A DNA stretch of 64,000 nucleotides from Roseateles sp049532965 (lineage in GTDB: Bacteria > Pseudomonadota > Gammaproteobacteria > Burkholderiales > Burkholderiaceae_C). Position 1 is the stretch's first letter. Each line of letters begins with the position of its first letter. A model generated the notes under the pieces. The model was not told where the DNA came from. It searched no databases and worked only from the letters and a program-made list of their open reading frames with translations. The DNA is taken from positions 62,001-126,000 of the forward strand of contig NZ_CP186694.1 in the NCBI RefSeq assembly GCF_049532965.1, written 5' to 3'. The translations under genes were made by a program, and so were the position numbers. Shown in pieces: positions 43,132-52,038 of this stretch.

Positions 43132-44985
43132 ATGCGTCGATCCACGCTCGCCGGCACCGCGCCGGTTCCGCCCGCGTCCTCCACCGCTTCGGCTGCCGAA
43201 GCGCGCGGCGACTGGCACACCATCGGCCGCCTGCTGCCGTACTTCTGGCGCTACCGCTGGCGCGTCGGCATCGCGCTCGCGTTCATGATCGGCGCGAAGC
43301 TCGCCAATGTCAGCGTGCCGGTGCTGCTCAAGCGCCTGGTCGACAGCCTCGACATTCCGCCCGGCAGCGCGCAGGCGCTGATGGTCGTGCCGGTCGGCCT
43401 GCTGGTCGCCTATGGGCTGCTGCGGCTGTGCACCTCGCTGTTCACCGAGGCGCGCGAGCTGATCTTCGCCAAGGCGACCGAAGGCGCGTCGCGCAGCATC
43501 TCGCTGCAGGTCTTCCGCCACCTGCACGACCTCAGCCTGCGCTTCCACCTCGAGCGCCAGACCGGCGGCATGACCCGCGACATCGAGCGCGGCACCCGCG
43601 CCGTGCATGCGCTGATCTCGTACTCGCTCTACAGCATCTTCCCGACGCTCGTCGAGGTGGTGCTGGTGCTCAGCCTGCTGGCGGTGAAGTTCGACGCGCT
43701 CTTCGCATGGATCACCGGCGCGGCGCTGGTCTTCTACATCGGCTTCACCATCGTCGTCACCGAATGGCGGACCAAGTTCCGCCGCCAGCTCAACGAGCTC
43801 GACTCGCAGACCCACAGCAAGGCCATCGACTCGCTGCTGAACTACGAGACGGTGAAGTACTTCAACAACGAGGACTTCGAGGCCGCGCGCTACGACCAGA
43901 GCCTGGAGCGGCTGCGCCGCGCGCAGCTCAAGGCGCAGACCACGCTCTCGCTGCTCAACAGCGGCCAGCAACTGATCATCGCGATGGCGCTGGTGGCGAT
44001 GCTGTGGCGCGCGACGCAGGGCGTCGTGTCCGGCCAGATGAGCCTGGGGGACCTGGTCATGATCAACGCCTTCATGATCCAGCTCTACATCCCGCTGAAC
44101 TTCCTCGGCGTGATCTATCGCGAGATCAAGCAGAGCCTGACCGACCTGGACAAGATGTTCGGGCTGCTGGCCCGCGAGCGCGAGGTCGCCGATGCGCCGC
44201 ACGCGCAGCCGCTGCAGGTCGGCGGCGCCGCGGTGCGCTTCGTCGACGTGCACTTCGCCTATGAGCCGCAGCGACCCATCCTGCAGGGCATCAGCCTGGA
44301 GATCCCGGCCGGGAAGAAGGTCGCGGTGGTGGGACCGAGCGGCTCGGGCAAGAGCACGCTGGCGCGCCTGCTCTACCGCTTCTACGACGCGCAGTCCGGA
44401 CGCATCGAGATCGACGGGCAGTCGATCGCCGCGGTCACGCAGCGCAGCCTGCGCCGGGCGATCGGCATCGTGCCGCAGGACACCGTGCTGTTCAACGACA
44501 CCATCGCCTACAACATCGCCTACGGCCGGCCCGAGGCGGCGATGGAGGACATCGAGGCCGCCGCGCGCGCCGCCCACATCCACGACTTCATCCAGGCGCT
44601 GCCGCAGGGCTACCAGACGATGGTCGGCGAGCGGGGCCTGAAGCTCTCCGGCGGCGAGAAGCAGCGCGTCGCGATCGCGCGCACGCTGCTGAAGAATCCG
44701 CCGATCCTGATCTTCGACGAGGCCACGTCCGCGCTGGACTCGCGCAACGAGCGGGCGATCCAGGCCGAGCTCGAGGCCGCGGCCCAGGACAAGACGGTGC
44801 TGGTCATCGCGCACCGGCTGTCGACCGTGGTCGATGCGCACGAGATCCTCGTGATGGAGCAGGGCCGCATCGTCGAGCGCGGCACGCACGCAACGCTGCT
44901 CGCCCGGCGCGGGCGATATGCGCAGATGTGGTCGTTGCAGCAGCACCGGCAGGACGAGCCGGGCGCGCTTCCCCCGCGCGGCTAA
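43132..44985 (+). CDS. ABC exporter, ATM1/heavy-metal-tolerance type
   Basis: A protein of 617 residues with a fused membrane domain (six helices, residues about 35-330) and ATPase domain. The sequence IDSLLNYETVKYFNNEDFEAARYD is the hallmark of Atm1/HMT1-type exporters, which move glutathione-linked compounds. Walker A (GPSGSGKST, residues about 402-410), the ABC signature (LSGGEKQR, about 505) and Walker B (ILIFDEATSALD, about 525) are intact. It works as a homodimer in the inner membrane. The gene ends 12 bases before the LysR gene. Confidence 0.93.
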   Translation: MRRSTLAGTAPVPPASSTASAAEARGDWHTIGRLLPYFWRYRWRVGIALAFMIGAKLANVSVPVLLKRLVDSLDIPPGSAQALMVVPVGLLVAYGLLRLCTSLFTEARELIFAKATEGASRSISLQVFRHLHDLSLRFHLERQTGGMTRDIERGTRAVHALISYSLYSIFPTLVEVVLVLSLLAVKFDALFAWITGAALVFYIGFTIVVTEWRTKFRRQLNELDSQTHSKAIDSLLNYETVKYFNNEDFEAARYDQSLERLRRAQLKAQTTLSLLNSGQQLIIAMALVAMLWRATQGVVSGQMSLGDLVMINAFMIQLYIPLNFLGVIYREIKQSLTDLDKMFGLLAREREVADAPHAQPLQVGGAAVRFVDVHFAYEPQRPILQGISLEIPAGKKVAVVGPSGSGKSTLARLLYRFYDAQSGRIEIDGQSIAAVTQRSLRRAIGIVPQDTVLFNDTIAYNIAYGRPEAAMEDIEAAARAAHIHDFIQALPQGYQTMVGERGLKLSGGEKQRVAIARTLLKNPPILIFDEATSALDSRNERAIQAELEAAAQDKTVLVIAHRLSTVVDAHEILVMEQGRIVERGTHATLLARRGRYAQMWSLQQHRQDEPGALPPRG

Positions 44986-44996
44986 ACTCCCGCGCC

Positions 44997-45926
44997 GTGG
45001 AAACCAAATGGCTTGAAGACTTCGTGAGCCTGGCGGAGACGCGCAGCTTCTCCCGCTCGGCGCAGCTGCGGCACGTGACGCAGCCCGCCTTCTCGCGCCG
45101 CATCCAGGCGCTCGAGGCCTGGGCCGGAGTCGATCTGGTCGATCGCTCGTCCTATCCGACGCGGCTCACCGCCGCCGGCGAAACGCTGCTCGGCCAGGCC
45201 GTCGACCTGCTCGGCAACCTGCAGGCGACCCGCAACATGCTGCGCAGCCACCAGTCGGCCGGGCAGGACATGATCGAGTTCGCCGTGCCGCATTCGCTGT
45301 CCTTCAGCTTCTTCCCGCACTGGCTGATGGAACTGCGCCAGCGCTTCGGCGAAGTGAAATGCCGGCTCAACGCGCTCAACGTCCATGACGCGACGCTGCA
45401 GCTCAGCGAAGGCAACTGCGACCTGCTGGTCGTCTATCACCATCCCAGCCAGCCCCTGCAGCTCGATCCCGAGCGCTACGAATCGGTCTCGCTCGGCCAC
45501 GAAACGCTGGCCGCCTATGCGAAAGCTGACACAACCGGCGCGCCGATGTTCCGGATTTCCGGACACCCGGGCCAGAAGATCCCCTTCCTCAGCTACGCAT
45601 CGGGCGCCTATCTCGGGCGATTGGTGGAGCTGATCGTCAAGGGCGCGGCGCAGCCGCTCAACCTCGAATCGGTCTTCGAGACCGACATGGCCGAGAGCCT
45701 GAAGGCCATGGCCCTCGAGGGGCACGGCCTGGCTTTCCTCCCGGCCAGTTCCGTGAAGAAGGAAGTGAAGGCGCGCCGCCTGGTGCGCGCCGCCGAGCCC
45801 GGCCAGTACGAGCTCGACATGGAACTGCGCATGTACCGCGAGCGGCAGGGCTCCACGCGGCGCGTGAAGCCGGTTGCGCAGGCGTTATGGAACTTCCTCA
45901 CCCATGCGGCGGGAACTCAGGCATGA
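44997..45926 (+). CDS. LysR family transcriptional regulator
   Basis: A protein of 309 residues from a GTG. It has the LysR winged helix-turn-helix at the N-terminus (ETKWLEDFVSLAETRSFSRSAQLRHVTQPAFSRRIQALE) and a periplasmic-binding-like effector domain (MIEFAVPHSLSFSFFPHWLMELR, DLLVVYHH, LEGHGLAFLPASSV). The gene lies 180 bases before gltI in the same direction, a common place for this hypochlorite/amino-acid-linked LysR group in Burkholderiales, so it may regulate the importer; this is positional inference only. Confidence 0.9.
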   Translation: METKWLEDFVSLAETRSFSRSAQLRHVTQPAFSRRIQALEAWAGVDLVDRSSYPTRLTAAGETLLGQAVDLLGNLQATRNMLRSHQSAGQDMIEFAVPHSLSFSFFPHWLMELRQRFGEVKCRLNALNVHDATLQLSEGNCDLLVVYHHPSQPLQLDPERYESVSLGHETLAAYAKADTTGAPMFRISGHPGQKIPFLSYASGAYLGRLVELIVKGAAQPLNLESVFETDMAESLKAMALEGHGLAFLPASSVKKEVKARRLVRAAEPGQYELDMELRMYRERQGSTRRVKPVAQALWNFLTHAAGTQA

Positions 45927-46106
45927 AACCTGCATATGTAAGCCACGCAACACTTCGAGATGCGTGATACTCCCTACCCTGCGACGCGGCCGCTCATGGT
46001 CTGCTTCGCGCGGTTGAAGATCCCTTCGAACCCTGTTCGAATTTCGTCGAACCGATTTCCGGAATCGTTTGAATCCGCTTTTGAATCCGAACAAGCAGGA
46101 GCAACT

Positions 46107-47000
46107 ATGAAGAAGGCATTGCTAGTCCTGGCCCTGGGCGCGGCGTTGGTTGGCGTGGCGCAAGCCGACACGCTGAAGAAGATCAAGGACACCGGCAGCG
46201 TGACGATGGGCGTGCGGGAGTCCTCGGGCGCGCTGTCCTACACGCTGGGCGACGGCAAGTACGTGGGCTACCACGTCGAGATCTGCCAGCGCGTCCTGGC
46301 CGACGTGCAGAAGCAGCTGGGCCTGTCCAAGCTGGACATCAAGTACCTGCCGGTGACCTCGCAGAACCGCGTGCCGCTGGTGCAGAACGGCACCGTGGAC
46401 ATCGAGTGCGGCTCCACCACCAACAACATGACGCGCGCCAAGGACGTGGCCTTCGCGGTCACGACCTACGTCGAGGAAGTCCGCATCGCCGTGAAGGCGA
46501 ACTCGGGCATCACCTCGATCGCCCAGCTCAACGGCAAGACCGTGGCGACGACGACGGGCACGACCTCCGTGCAGCTGCTGCGCAAGCATGAGCGCGCCAA
46601 CGGCGTGGACTTCAAGGAAGTGCTGGGCAAGGACCACGCCGACAGCTTCCTGCTGATGGAGTCGGGCCGCGCCGATGCCTTCGTGATGGACGGCCAGATC
46701 CTGGCCGGCAACATCGCCAAGTCGCGCAACCCGGCGGACTTCAAGATCGTTGGCGAGGTGCTGTCGGTCGAGCCGATCGCGATCATGATCCGCAAGGACG
46801 ACCCGGCCTTCAAGAAGGCGGTGGACGACAGCATCAAGGCGCTGATGAAGTCCGGCGAGATCGCCAAGCTGTACGACAAGTGGTTCATGCAGCCGATTCC
46901 CCCGACCAACACGAAGGTGGGCCTGCCGGCGACGGAAGCGACCAAGCAAGCCTGGGCGAATCCGAACGACAAGCCGGTCGAGGAATACGCCAAGAAGTGA
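46107..47000 (+). CDS. gltI: Glutamate/aspartate ABC transporter substrate-binding protein
   Basis: A protein of 297 residues with a signal peptide (LLVLALGAALVGVAQA). The mature protein is a type 3 solute-binding protein: ADTLKKIKDTGSVTMGVRESSGALSYTLGDGKYVGYHVEIC, VPLVQNGTVDIECGSTTNNMTR, ATTTGTTSVQLLRKHE and a C-terminal IAKLYDKWFMQPIPP. These are characteristic of GltI/DEBP, which binds glutamate and aspartate in the periplasm. AGGAGCAACT precedes the ATG. A strong hairpin separates it from the permease genes, likely giving more of this protein than of the membrane parts. Confidence 0.94.
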   Translation: MKKALLVLALGAALVGVAQADTLKKIKDTGSVTMGVRESSGALSYTLGDGKYVGYHVEICQRVLADVQKQLGLSKLDIKYLPVTSQNRVPLVQNGTVDIECGSTTNNMTRAKDVAFAVTTYVEEVRIAVKANSGITSIAQLNGKTVATTTGTTSVQLLRKHERANGVDFKEVLGKDHADSFLLMESGRADAFVMDGQILAGNIAKSRNPADFKIVGEVLSVEPIAIMIRKDDPAFKKAVDDSIKALMKSGEIAKLYDKWFMQPIPPTNTKVGLPATEATKQAWANPNDKPVEEYAKK

Positions 47001-47018
47001 GCACGTTGTCCTGAGCGC

Positions 47019-47040
47019 AAGGCGCCCCGCGGGGCGCCTT
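47019..47040. terminator. GC-rich perfect hairpin between gltI and gltJ
   Basis: An unbroken palindrome of 22 bases: AAGGCGCCCCG and its complement CGGGGCGCCTT, followed only by GTCG, not a T run. This is more like a partial terminator or mRNA stabilising structure. It would raise gltI mRNA relative to gltJKL. Confidence 0.7.
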
Positions 47041-47164
47041 GTCGCAAGGGGTCGCGGGTGGCGGCGGGCGGTGCATCCGTGCGGATGCTCGCCGTGCCGG
47101 ACCGCCGCTGGAAGAGGGCCGCAGCACGTGGGGCGGCCCTTCGCATTGATGGATGGAGCACGCC

Positions 47165-47899
47165 ATGGCGAGCTGGGATTGGCAGTTGTACTGCACAGAC
47201 ATGGTGACCGAGGAGGTTGCGCCGAAGTGTCTCGGCGCCCCCGGTTATGAGACTTACCTGGACGCGATGGTCCACGGCTGGGGCTGGACGATGTTCGTCT
47301 CGGTCCTGGGCCTGCTGGTGGCCCTGGTGGCCGGATCGCTGATCGGCATCCTGCGGACGGTGCCCAATCGCAAGCTGGCGATGTTCGGCGAGGCCTGGAC
47401 GGAGTTGTTCCGCAACATTCCGCTGATCGTCCAGCTCTTCATCTGGTATCACGTGATACCGCGCTTGTTCCCGGTGCTGGACATGCCGCCGGGGTTGCTG
47501 GTGGTGATCGCGATCGGCCTGTTCACGTCGGCGCGGATCGCCGAGCAGGTCAAGGCCGGCATCCTGACGCTGCCCAAGGGCCAGCGCTATGCCGGCCAGG
47601 CGCTGGGCCTGACGCTGCCGCAGACGTATCGCTACGTGCTGCTGCCGATGGCCTTCCGCATCGTCATTCCGCCGCTGACCAGCGAGAGCATGAACATCGT
47701 CAAGAACTCGGCGGTGGCCTTCGCGGTGAGCATTCCGGACCTGGCGCAATTCGCGCTGCAGGCGTCGGAGCAGTCGAGCTTCGTGCAGATCTTCCTGCCG
47801 GTGACCTTGCTGTACTTCGTTTCGGCCTACGCGATCAACCGCCTGGCCAAGGTCATCGAGTGGTACGTCCGCGTGCCCGGCATCCTGGGGGCGAAGTGA
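47165..47899 (+). CDS. gltJ: Glutamate/aspartate ABC transporter permease GltJ
   Basis: A protein of 244 residues. It opens MASWDWQLYCTDM, has a GltJ-type soluble N-terminus, then five membrane helices (TMFVSVLGLLVALVAGSLIG and so on) and the EAA loop (GQRYAGQALGLTLPQTYRYVLLPMAFRIVIPP) that contacts the ATPase. I start at the ATG at 47165 with GGAG upstream; an ATG at 47153 adds four residues. gltK starts 1 base after its stop codon, so the two are translated together. Confidence 0.92.
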   Translation: MASWDWQLYCTDMVTEEVAPKCLGAPGYETYLDAMVHGWGWTMFVSVLGLLVALVAGSLIGILRTVPNRKLAMFGEAWTELFRNIPLIVQLFIWYHVIPRLFPVLDMPPGLLVVIAIGLFTSARIAEQVKAGILTLPKGQRYAGQALGLTLPQTYRYVLLPMAFRIVIPPLTSESMNIVKNSAVAFAVSIPDLAQFALQASEQSSFVQIFLPVTLLYFVSAYAINRLAKVIEWYVRVPGILGAK

Positions 47900-47900
47900 C

Positions 47901-48566
47901 ATGACGCAACTCGATTTCTCGTTCCTCACCTGGGACGTCCTGTCGTCCTTCGTCGCCAAGGGCCTGTGGTTCTCGATCCAGCTGACCTTCTCGGCCATGG
48001 TCGGCGGCATCGTGCTGGGTACGGTGCTGGCGCTGATGCGGCTGTCGGGCAAGTGGTGGCTGGAGCGCCCGGCGGCGATCTACGTCGACACGCTGCGCTC
48101 GATTCCGCTGGTGATGGTGATCCTGTGGTTCTTCCTGCTGATCCCTTACATCGCGGGGCCGCTGGGCGCGGAGAAGACGGCGCTGATCACGTTCACGCTG
48201 TTCGAGGCGACCTACTACTCCGAGATCATGCGCGCGGGCATCCAGTCGGTGCCCAAGGGCCAGGTCTTCGCGGGGTACGCGCTGGGCATGAACTACAAGC
48301 AGACGATGGGTCTGGTGGTGCTGCCGCAGGCCTTCCGCAACATGCTCCCGGTGCTGCTGACGCAGACCATCGTGCTGTTCCAGGACACGTCGCTGGTCTA
48401 CGCGATCGGCGCCTACGACCTGCTCAAGGGCTTCGAGGTCGCCGGCAAGAACTTCAACCGGCCGATGGAGACCTACCTGGTCGCGGCCGTCGTCTACTTC
48501 GTGATCTGCTTCAGCCTGTCCATGCTGGTCCGCCGGCTGCAGAAGAAGATCGCCATCATCCGCTGA
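47901..48566 (+). CDS. gltK: Glutamate/aspartate ABC transporter permease GltK
   Basis: A protein of 221 residues, the second permease subunit, with the same HisM/GltK fold: SIQLTFSAMVGGIVLGTVLAL, RSIPLVMVILWFFLLIPY and the EAA loop GQVFAGYALGMNYKQTMGLVVLPQAFRNMLPV. It pairs with GltJ to form the membrane channel. It follows gltJ with one base between and precedes gltL by ten bases. Confidence 0.93.
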   Translation: MTQLDFSFLTWDVLSSFVAKGLWFSIQLTFSAMVGGIVLGTVLALMRLSGKWWLERPAAIYVDTLRSIPLVMVILWFFLLIPYIAGPLGAEKTALITFTLFEATYYSEIMRAGIQSVPKGQVFAGYALGMNYKQTMGLVVLPQAFRNMLPVLLTQTIVLFQDTSLVYAIGAYDLLKGFEVAGKNFNRPMETYLVAAVVYFVICFSLSMLVRRLQKKIAIIR

Positions 48567-48576
48567 GGTCCGCTCC

Positions 48577-49311
48577 ATGATTGAAATCAAGAACGTCTCC
48601 AAGTGGTACGGCCCGTTCCAGGTGCTGACCGATTGCTCCACGACCATCCAGAAGGGCGAGGTCGTGGTGGTGTGCGGGCCGTCGGGCTCGGGCAAGTCCA
48701 CGCTGATCAAGACGGTGAACGCGCTGGAGCCGATCCAGGCGGGCGACATCGTCGTCGACGGCACCAGCCTGACCGATCCCAAGACCAACCTGCCCAAGCT
48801 GCGCTCGCGCGTGGGCATGGTGTTCCAGCACTTCGAGCTGTTCCCGCACCTGTCGGTGACGGAGAACCTCACGCTGGCGCAGGTCAAGGTGCTGGGCCGC
48901 AACATGTCCGATGCCAAGACGCGCGGCCTGAAGATGCTGGAGCGCGTGGGCCTGATGGCGCACAAGGACAAGTTCCCGGGACAGCTGTCGGGCGGTCAGC
49001 AGCAGCGCGTGGCGATCGCGCGCGCGCTGTCGATGGACCCGATCGTGATGCTGTTCGACGAGCCCACGTCGGCGCTGGATCCGGAGATGGTCGGCGAGGT
49101 GCTGGACGTGATGGTGCAGTTGGCCAACGAGGGCATGACCATGATGTGCGTGACGCACGAGATGGGCTTTGCCAAGAAGGTCAGCCACCGCGTGATCTTC
49201 ATGGACGCCGGCAAGATCGTCGAGGACTGCACCCGCGACGAGTTCTTCGGCAACCCGGACCAGCGCTCGCCGCGCGCCAAGGACTTCCTGGCGAAGATCC
49301 TGCAGCACTGA
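48577..49311 (+). CDS. gltL: Glutamate/aspartate ABC transporter ATP-binding protein GltL
   Basis: A protein of 244 residues. It has Walker A (GPSGSGKST, residues about 35-43), the Q loop (MVFQHFELFPHLS), the signature LSGGQQQRVAIARAL, Walker B (VMLFDEPTSALDPEMV) and the H loop (MCVTHEMGFAKKV). All are standard for polar amino acid importers. It powers the GltIJKL uptake system. A hairpin terminator lies 40 bases after its stop. Confidence 0.95.
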   Translation: MIEIKNVSKWYGPFQVLTDCSTTIQKGEVVVVCGPSGSGKSTLIKTVNALEPIQAGDIVVDGTSLTDPKTNLPKLRSRVGMVFQHFELFPHLSVTENLTLAQVKVLGRNMSDAKTRGLKMLERVGLMAHKDKFPGQLSGGQQQRVAIARALSMDPIVMLFDEPTSALDPEMVGEVLDVMVQLANEGMTMMCVTHEMGFAKKVSHRVIFMDAGKIVEDCTRDEFFGNPDQRSPRAKDFLAKILQH

Positions 49312-49350
49312 TCCGGCATTGACCGGAGGCGCCTCCCGGCGCCGCTCGCG

Positions 49351-49386
49351 AAGGCCCGTGCCGTGAGGTGCGGGCCTTCTGCTTTT
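49351..49386 (+). terminator. Terminator after gltL
   Basis: Inverted repeat AAGGCCCG / CGGGCCTT with a 12-base loop, followed by CTGCTTTT, 40 bases downstream of the gltL stop. It probably closes the gltIJKL transcript. Confidence 0.75.
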
Positions 49387-49657
49387 CGGCGCCCTAGTGC
49401 AGCTGTTGCCCAAAGCGGGGGGGCGGATCCAAGGCTAGTCTTCGACTCTCTGGCCGAGGTGAGCGCCATGCCCGCGGGCTTCAACACCGCCATCGACCAC
49501 ATGAAGCATTGGGCTGCGTGCTGCCGGTCGAGTACCGCATAAAGCGATCCTGACCGCTCGTGCTGATTGGAGCAGGAGAAGTGAAGCAGGCTTCAGCGGT
49601 GGCAAGCAGAAGCGCTGGCGGTGAAGGCCCTGCTTTCCGCCAGCGCTATTTCAGGTG
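49387..49657. other. Gap between gltL terminator and exported orphans
   Basis: No intact gene seen. A short stretch near 49470-49540 (MPAGFNTAIDHMKHWAA in frame) looks like the remains of a coding sequence, perhaps a transposase, but is too short to name. An 11-base inverted repeat (AGCGCTGGCGG at 49611, CCGCCAGCGCT at 49637) lies downstream of the minus-strand gene that ends at 49658 and may end its transcript. Confidence 0.5.
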
Positions 49658-50164
49658 TTATCTCTCAATTTCCCAGATCGGTGGTGGCGCCCGAAGTACA
49701 AAGCCCATCCCGTCTATTACAAATGCCGATTCGACGAAATATATATTCCCTGTGGTGTGATCGAGAACATATATACTCTCAATGTGCCCATATACCTGTG
49801 CCGAGTAGCCGGTCTTCACTCCTGTGGATAGTTCGGAGAACCCTTTTCTCGTGTTTACGTAACTCTTTGGATCCGTGAAGCGAGGACCGGCGACAGTATA
49901 TACATTGGGGTGCTGATAAACGATGAGAATACAGTTCGCGCCGTCGCAAATCGTGATAGTGTCTCCGGAGTTCCAGCTCCACTTTTTCTCGCTGTTTATA
50001 TTCGCCTTAATGAACGAGACGGCCTCCGAAAGCGCAAGCGCGGCATTGGCGCCGACTGGCTCTGCAGAGATTAGGCAGAAGTCGCAGAACCAAGAGCCGG
50101 CGTGCTTCGCATGGGCGGTTAACGAGGCTCCGGCGAGTAGTATCGCTGCCAATAGATTTCTCAT
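49658..50164 (-). CDS. Exported orphan protein
   Basis: A protein of 168 residues with a signal peptide (RNLLAAILLAGASLTAHA, cut near KHAG). The mature part has three close Cys (SWFCDFCLISAE and DGANCILIVY) and a beta-rich body (NSGDTITICDGANC, SAQVYGHIESIYVLDHTTGNIYFVE). I recognise no family. It lies in a stretch of lower GC with A/T-ending codons unlike its neighbours. It is the second of two minus-strand genes separated by 16 bases. No clear ribosome binding site is seen. Confidence 0.6.
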   Translation of the reverse strand: MRNLLAAILLAGASLTAHAKHAGSWFCDFCLISAEPVGANAALALSEAVSFIKANINSEKKWSWNSGDTITICDGANCILIVYQHPNVYTVAGPRFTDPKSYVNTRKGFSELSTGVKTGYSAQVYGHIESIYVLDHTTGNIYFVESAFVIDGMGFVLRAPPPIWEIER

Positions 50165-50180
50165 ATTTCAGTTCGCATTT

Positions 50181-50999
50181 CTAGTTTAGTATTTGGCTTG
50201 CGGCAAGTCTCGCTCTTGCTTGTTCCTCTGGAGGCAGGTTCTTGAACTTTTCTTTGATGTGGTTGCTTATCGCTTCACTTACAGGTTGGTTATTTTTCCG
50301 CCTTAGCTCTTGCATTGCCATCATGTAGCCAATATCTAGCGCGGCGTCTGGTGTGCCGTAGGCGTCTGTCGAATAAATTTGTGCCAGCGTCAGCGCGGCA
50401 GGCGCCTCGCCATTTCTCGCCGCTTGAATTAGATAGTCAATGGCCGTCTTTTTCCATTCAACAACGATGGGATCCGACGCGCGGAATTGGAGGTCGTCAG
50501 GGTTGCCATTCGGACCTGCGGATAGGAAAAGGATGGCTGCCCCGGGAACTTTCTGATCTATTGCGCGTTTCAGCCACGATAAGTAGTCGCGCCTGTAGGA
50601 ATAGGCCAGTTCGGAGCATTCCTTTAGTCGTTCGTCATGAATCTTGTCGACCTGGGGGTTTCTAAACCCTTCGCGCCTTAACCGTTCAATGGTCAGGCAT
50701 TGTGCGACTATTTGGTGGGCAGCCAGCAGCCCCGCGCCGTTCCCCTCTGACAACAGGCCAGCCACCTGAGCGTTAATGTTTACTGCATTATTTGTAAGCG
50801 TCGGTGAGCTTGCCATTGCGGCGGACGCCAAACGAGCGGGTACTTCGGAGGCCCGTGCGGTACTGCTCGGCGGGGCGGTAGTGGCGGGCGCCTGCTTTGG
50901 GACCATCGGATCGCGACCGCTCATGGAATGGATAATCGCTAATCCACCGATGATCGCCAAAAGCACAACGCAAAGCCAGACTTTACTGTTTGGGTTCAT
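50181..50999 (-). CDS. Membrane-anchored orphan protein
   Basis: A protein of 272 residues with one N-terminal membrane segment (VWLCVVLLAIIGGLAIIH), a Pro/Thr/Ser-rich linker and a helical C-terminal domain (DYLSWLKRAIDQKVPGAAILFLSAG, AIDYLIQAARNGEAPAALTLAQIY) that is reminiscent of Sel1/TPR-like repeats. The C-terminus has LPPEEQARARLAASQIL. It probably faces the periplasm. The gene shares the low GC of the gene below it, so both may have come in together. No function can be given. Confidence 0.65.
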   Translation of the reverse strand: MNPNSKVWLCVVLLAIIGGLAIIHSMSGRDPMVPKQAPATTAPPSSTARASEVPARLASAAMASSPTLTNNAVNINAQVAGLLSEGNGAGLLAAHQIVAQCLTIERLRREGFRNPQVDKIHDERLKECSELAYSYRRDYLSWLKRAIDQKVPGAAILFLSAGPNGNPDDLQFRASDPIVVEWKKTAIDYLIQAARNGEAPAALTLAQIYSTDAYGTPDAALDIGYMMAMQELRRKNNQPVSEAISNHIKEKFKNLPPEEQARARLAASQILN

Positions 51000-52038
51000 T
51001 CCATAGCCAAGAAGTTTTAAGTACGGTATATCGACGTGATTTAACTATTGGATTAATCGACCTTTTGATTTCCGGGTAACTTTATCACGAGAAGTCTTGT
51101 TTCTCATTTTGGTCGAGGAGCCTGGAGAAGACCAATAGCTGGTGAGGCTTGATGAGAACGACTCGCGGTCACGCCTTCCCTAAGGCCGCCAGAATGCTAA
51201 TAGCGCGACATCTAGGGAGTAAAGACCCACCAAAGGGGGGCAATGGTGGGCACCATGCCCCGGGTTGGGGATAGTGCAACCGAAATTCCACCAATTTTGG
51301 TTCTGTCGTCCTGTTTTCGTACTGCGAGCCTGATGGACTTCTCGAGCGGGAGACTCCTCGCGGGCACCATTCGGACTTGGAGATTAATTGCCGACAGCGT
51401 CTTTTATGTCGCGTTCGTTATTGACAGGCGGCGAAGCGACAACCGATGGCCACCTAATGTCCAATCAATGATCCCAACGATCGCGCTGTTCCGTAGCGCG
51501 CACCGCACAGGGAGTTTATTGCCGCTCCGTACGCTCCCCCCTTCAGGTAGACAGTCCAGAAGTAGAAACTGTATTGACCCAGCGAAGCCTGCTCAGGTCA
51601 GGCCGCAAATGCAAATGCCGCTCCAGGACCAATGCCGTCTTGCGCTTCGCCGTCCAGCGCTTGATCTCTTCGTCCATCAACGTACTCATGGTGTCTTCCT
51701 CTCGACGGTAACACCTGAGCAGGTTTTCACTGGGTCAATACGGTCGACGAGCATCAAGAGTGAAGCGGGGGTTCGTGACATGCCATAAGTGAACCCGAAC
51801 ACCGCGCGCGCAGTTGAGGGCAACAGCTGCATTAGGACGCTTTTCGGGACTCCATGCGGCGCTCGTGCTGGTTAAGGATGGGATGCGGAAGTCGAGGCCG
51901 GGTCATAGCTCGGTCATCCCGTGGTCATGCGGACTTTCCCGGCGAGGGCCATGATCGGCGCGCCTGCGGATGCCGCCTGAGGCGGTGGCTGCGTCACTCG
52001 AAGCCTTGCCCCATCCATCTCTAAAGAACTCCGAATCC
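51000..52038. other. Gene-free region with a mini-insertion element
   Basis: About 1 kb, A/T-rich at its left end, with no gene I can support. It holds the deletion derivative at 51571-51741. The right end leads into the GH98-like gene, and no PIP box was found there. A 181-codon plus-strand frame (51243-51788) runs through the mini element and is not believable. Confidence 0.6.
51571..51741 (-). mobile_element. 171-bp internal deletion derivative of an insertion sequence
   Basis: The two ends are inverted repeats of about 30 bases: GTATTGACCCAGCGAAGCC... on the left and, on the other strand, GTATTGACCCAGTGAAAACC... on the right, both going on to TGCTCAGGT. Between them, on the minus strand, AGGAAGACACC precedes an ATG at 51689 that opens a frame beginning STLMDEEIKRWTAKRKTALV, the N-terminus of DUF1153/IS3-type orfA proteins, which after about 28 residues runs straight into the left repeat. 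So only the two ends of the element remain. It could be moved by a full-length relative. Confidence 0.75.

Noticed and set aside
51243..51788. Plus-strand frame of 181 codons before the GH98-like gene
   Set aside because: It passes through both ends of the mini-insertion element and has no motif.
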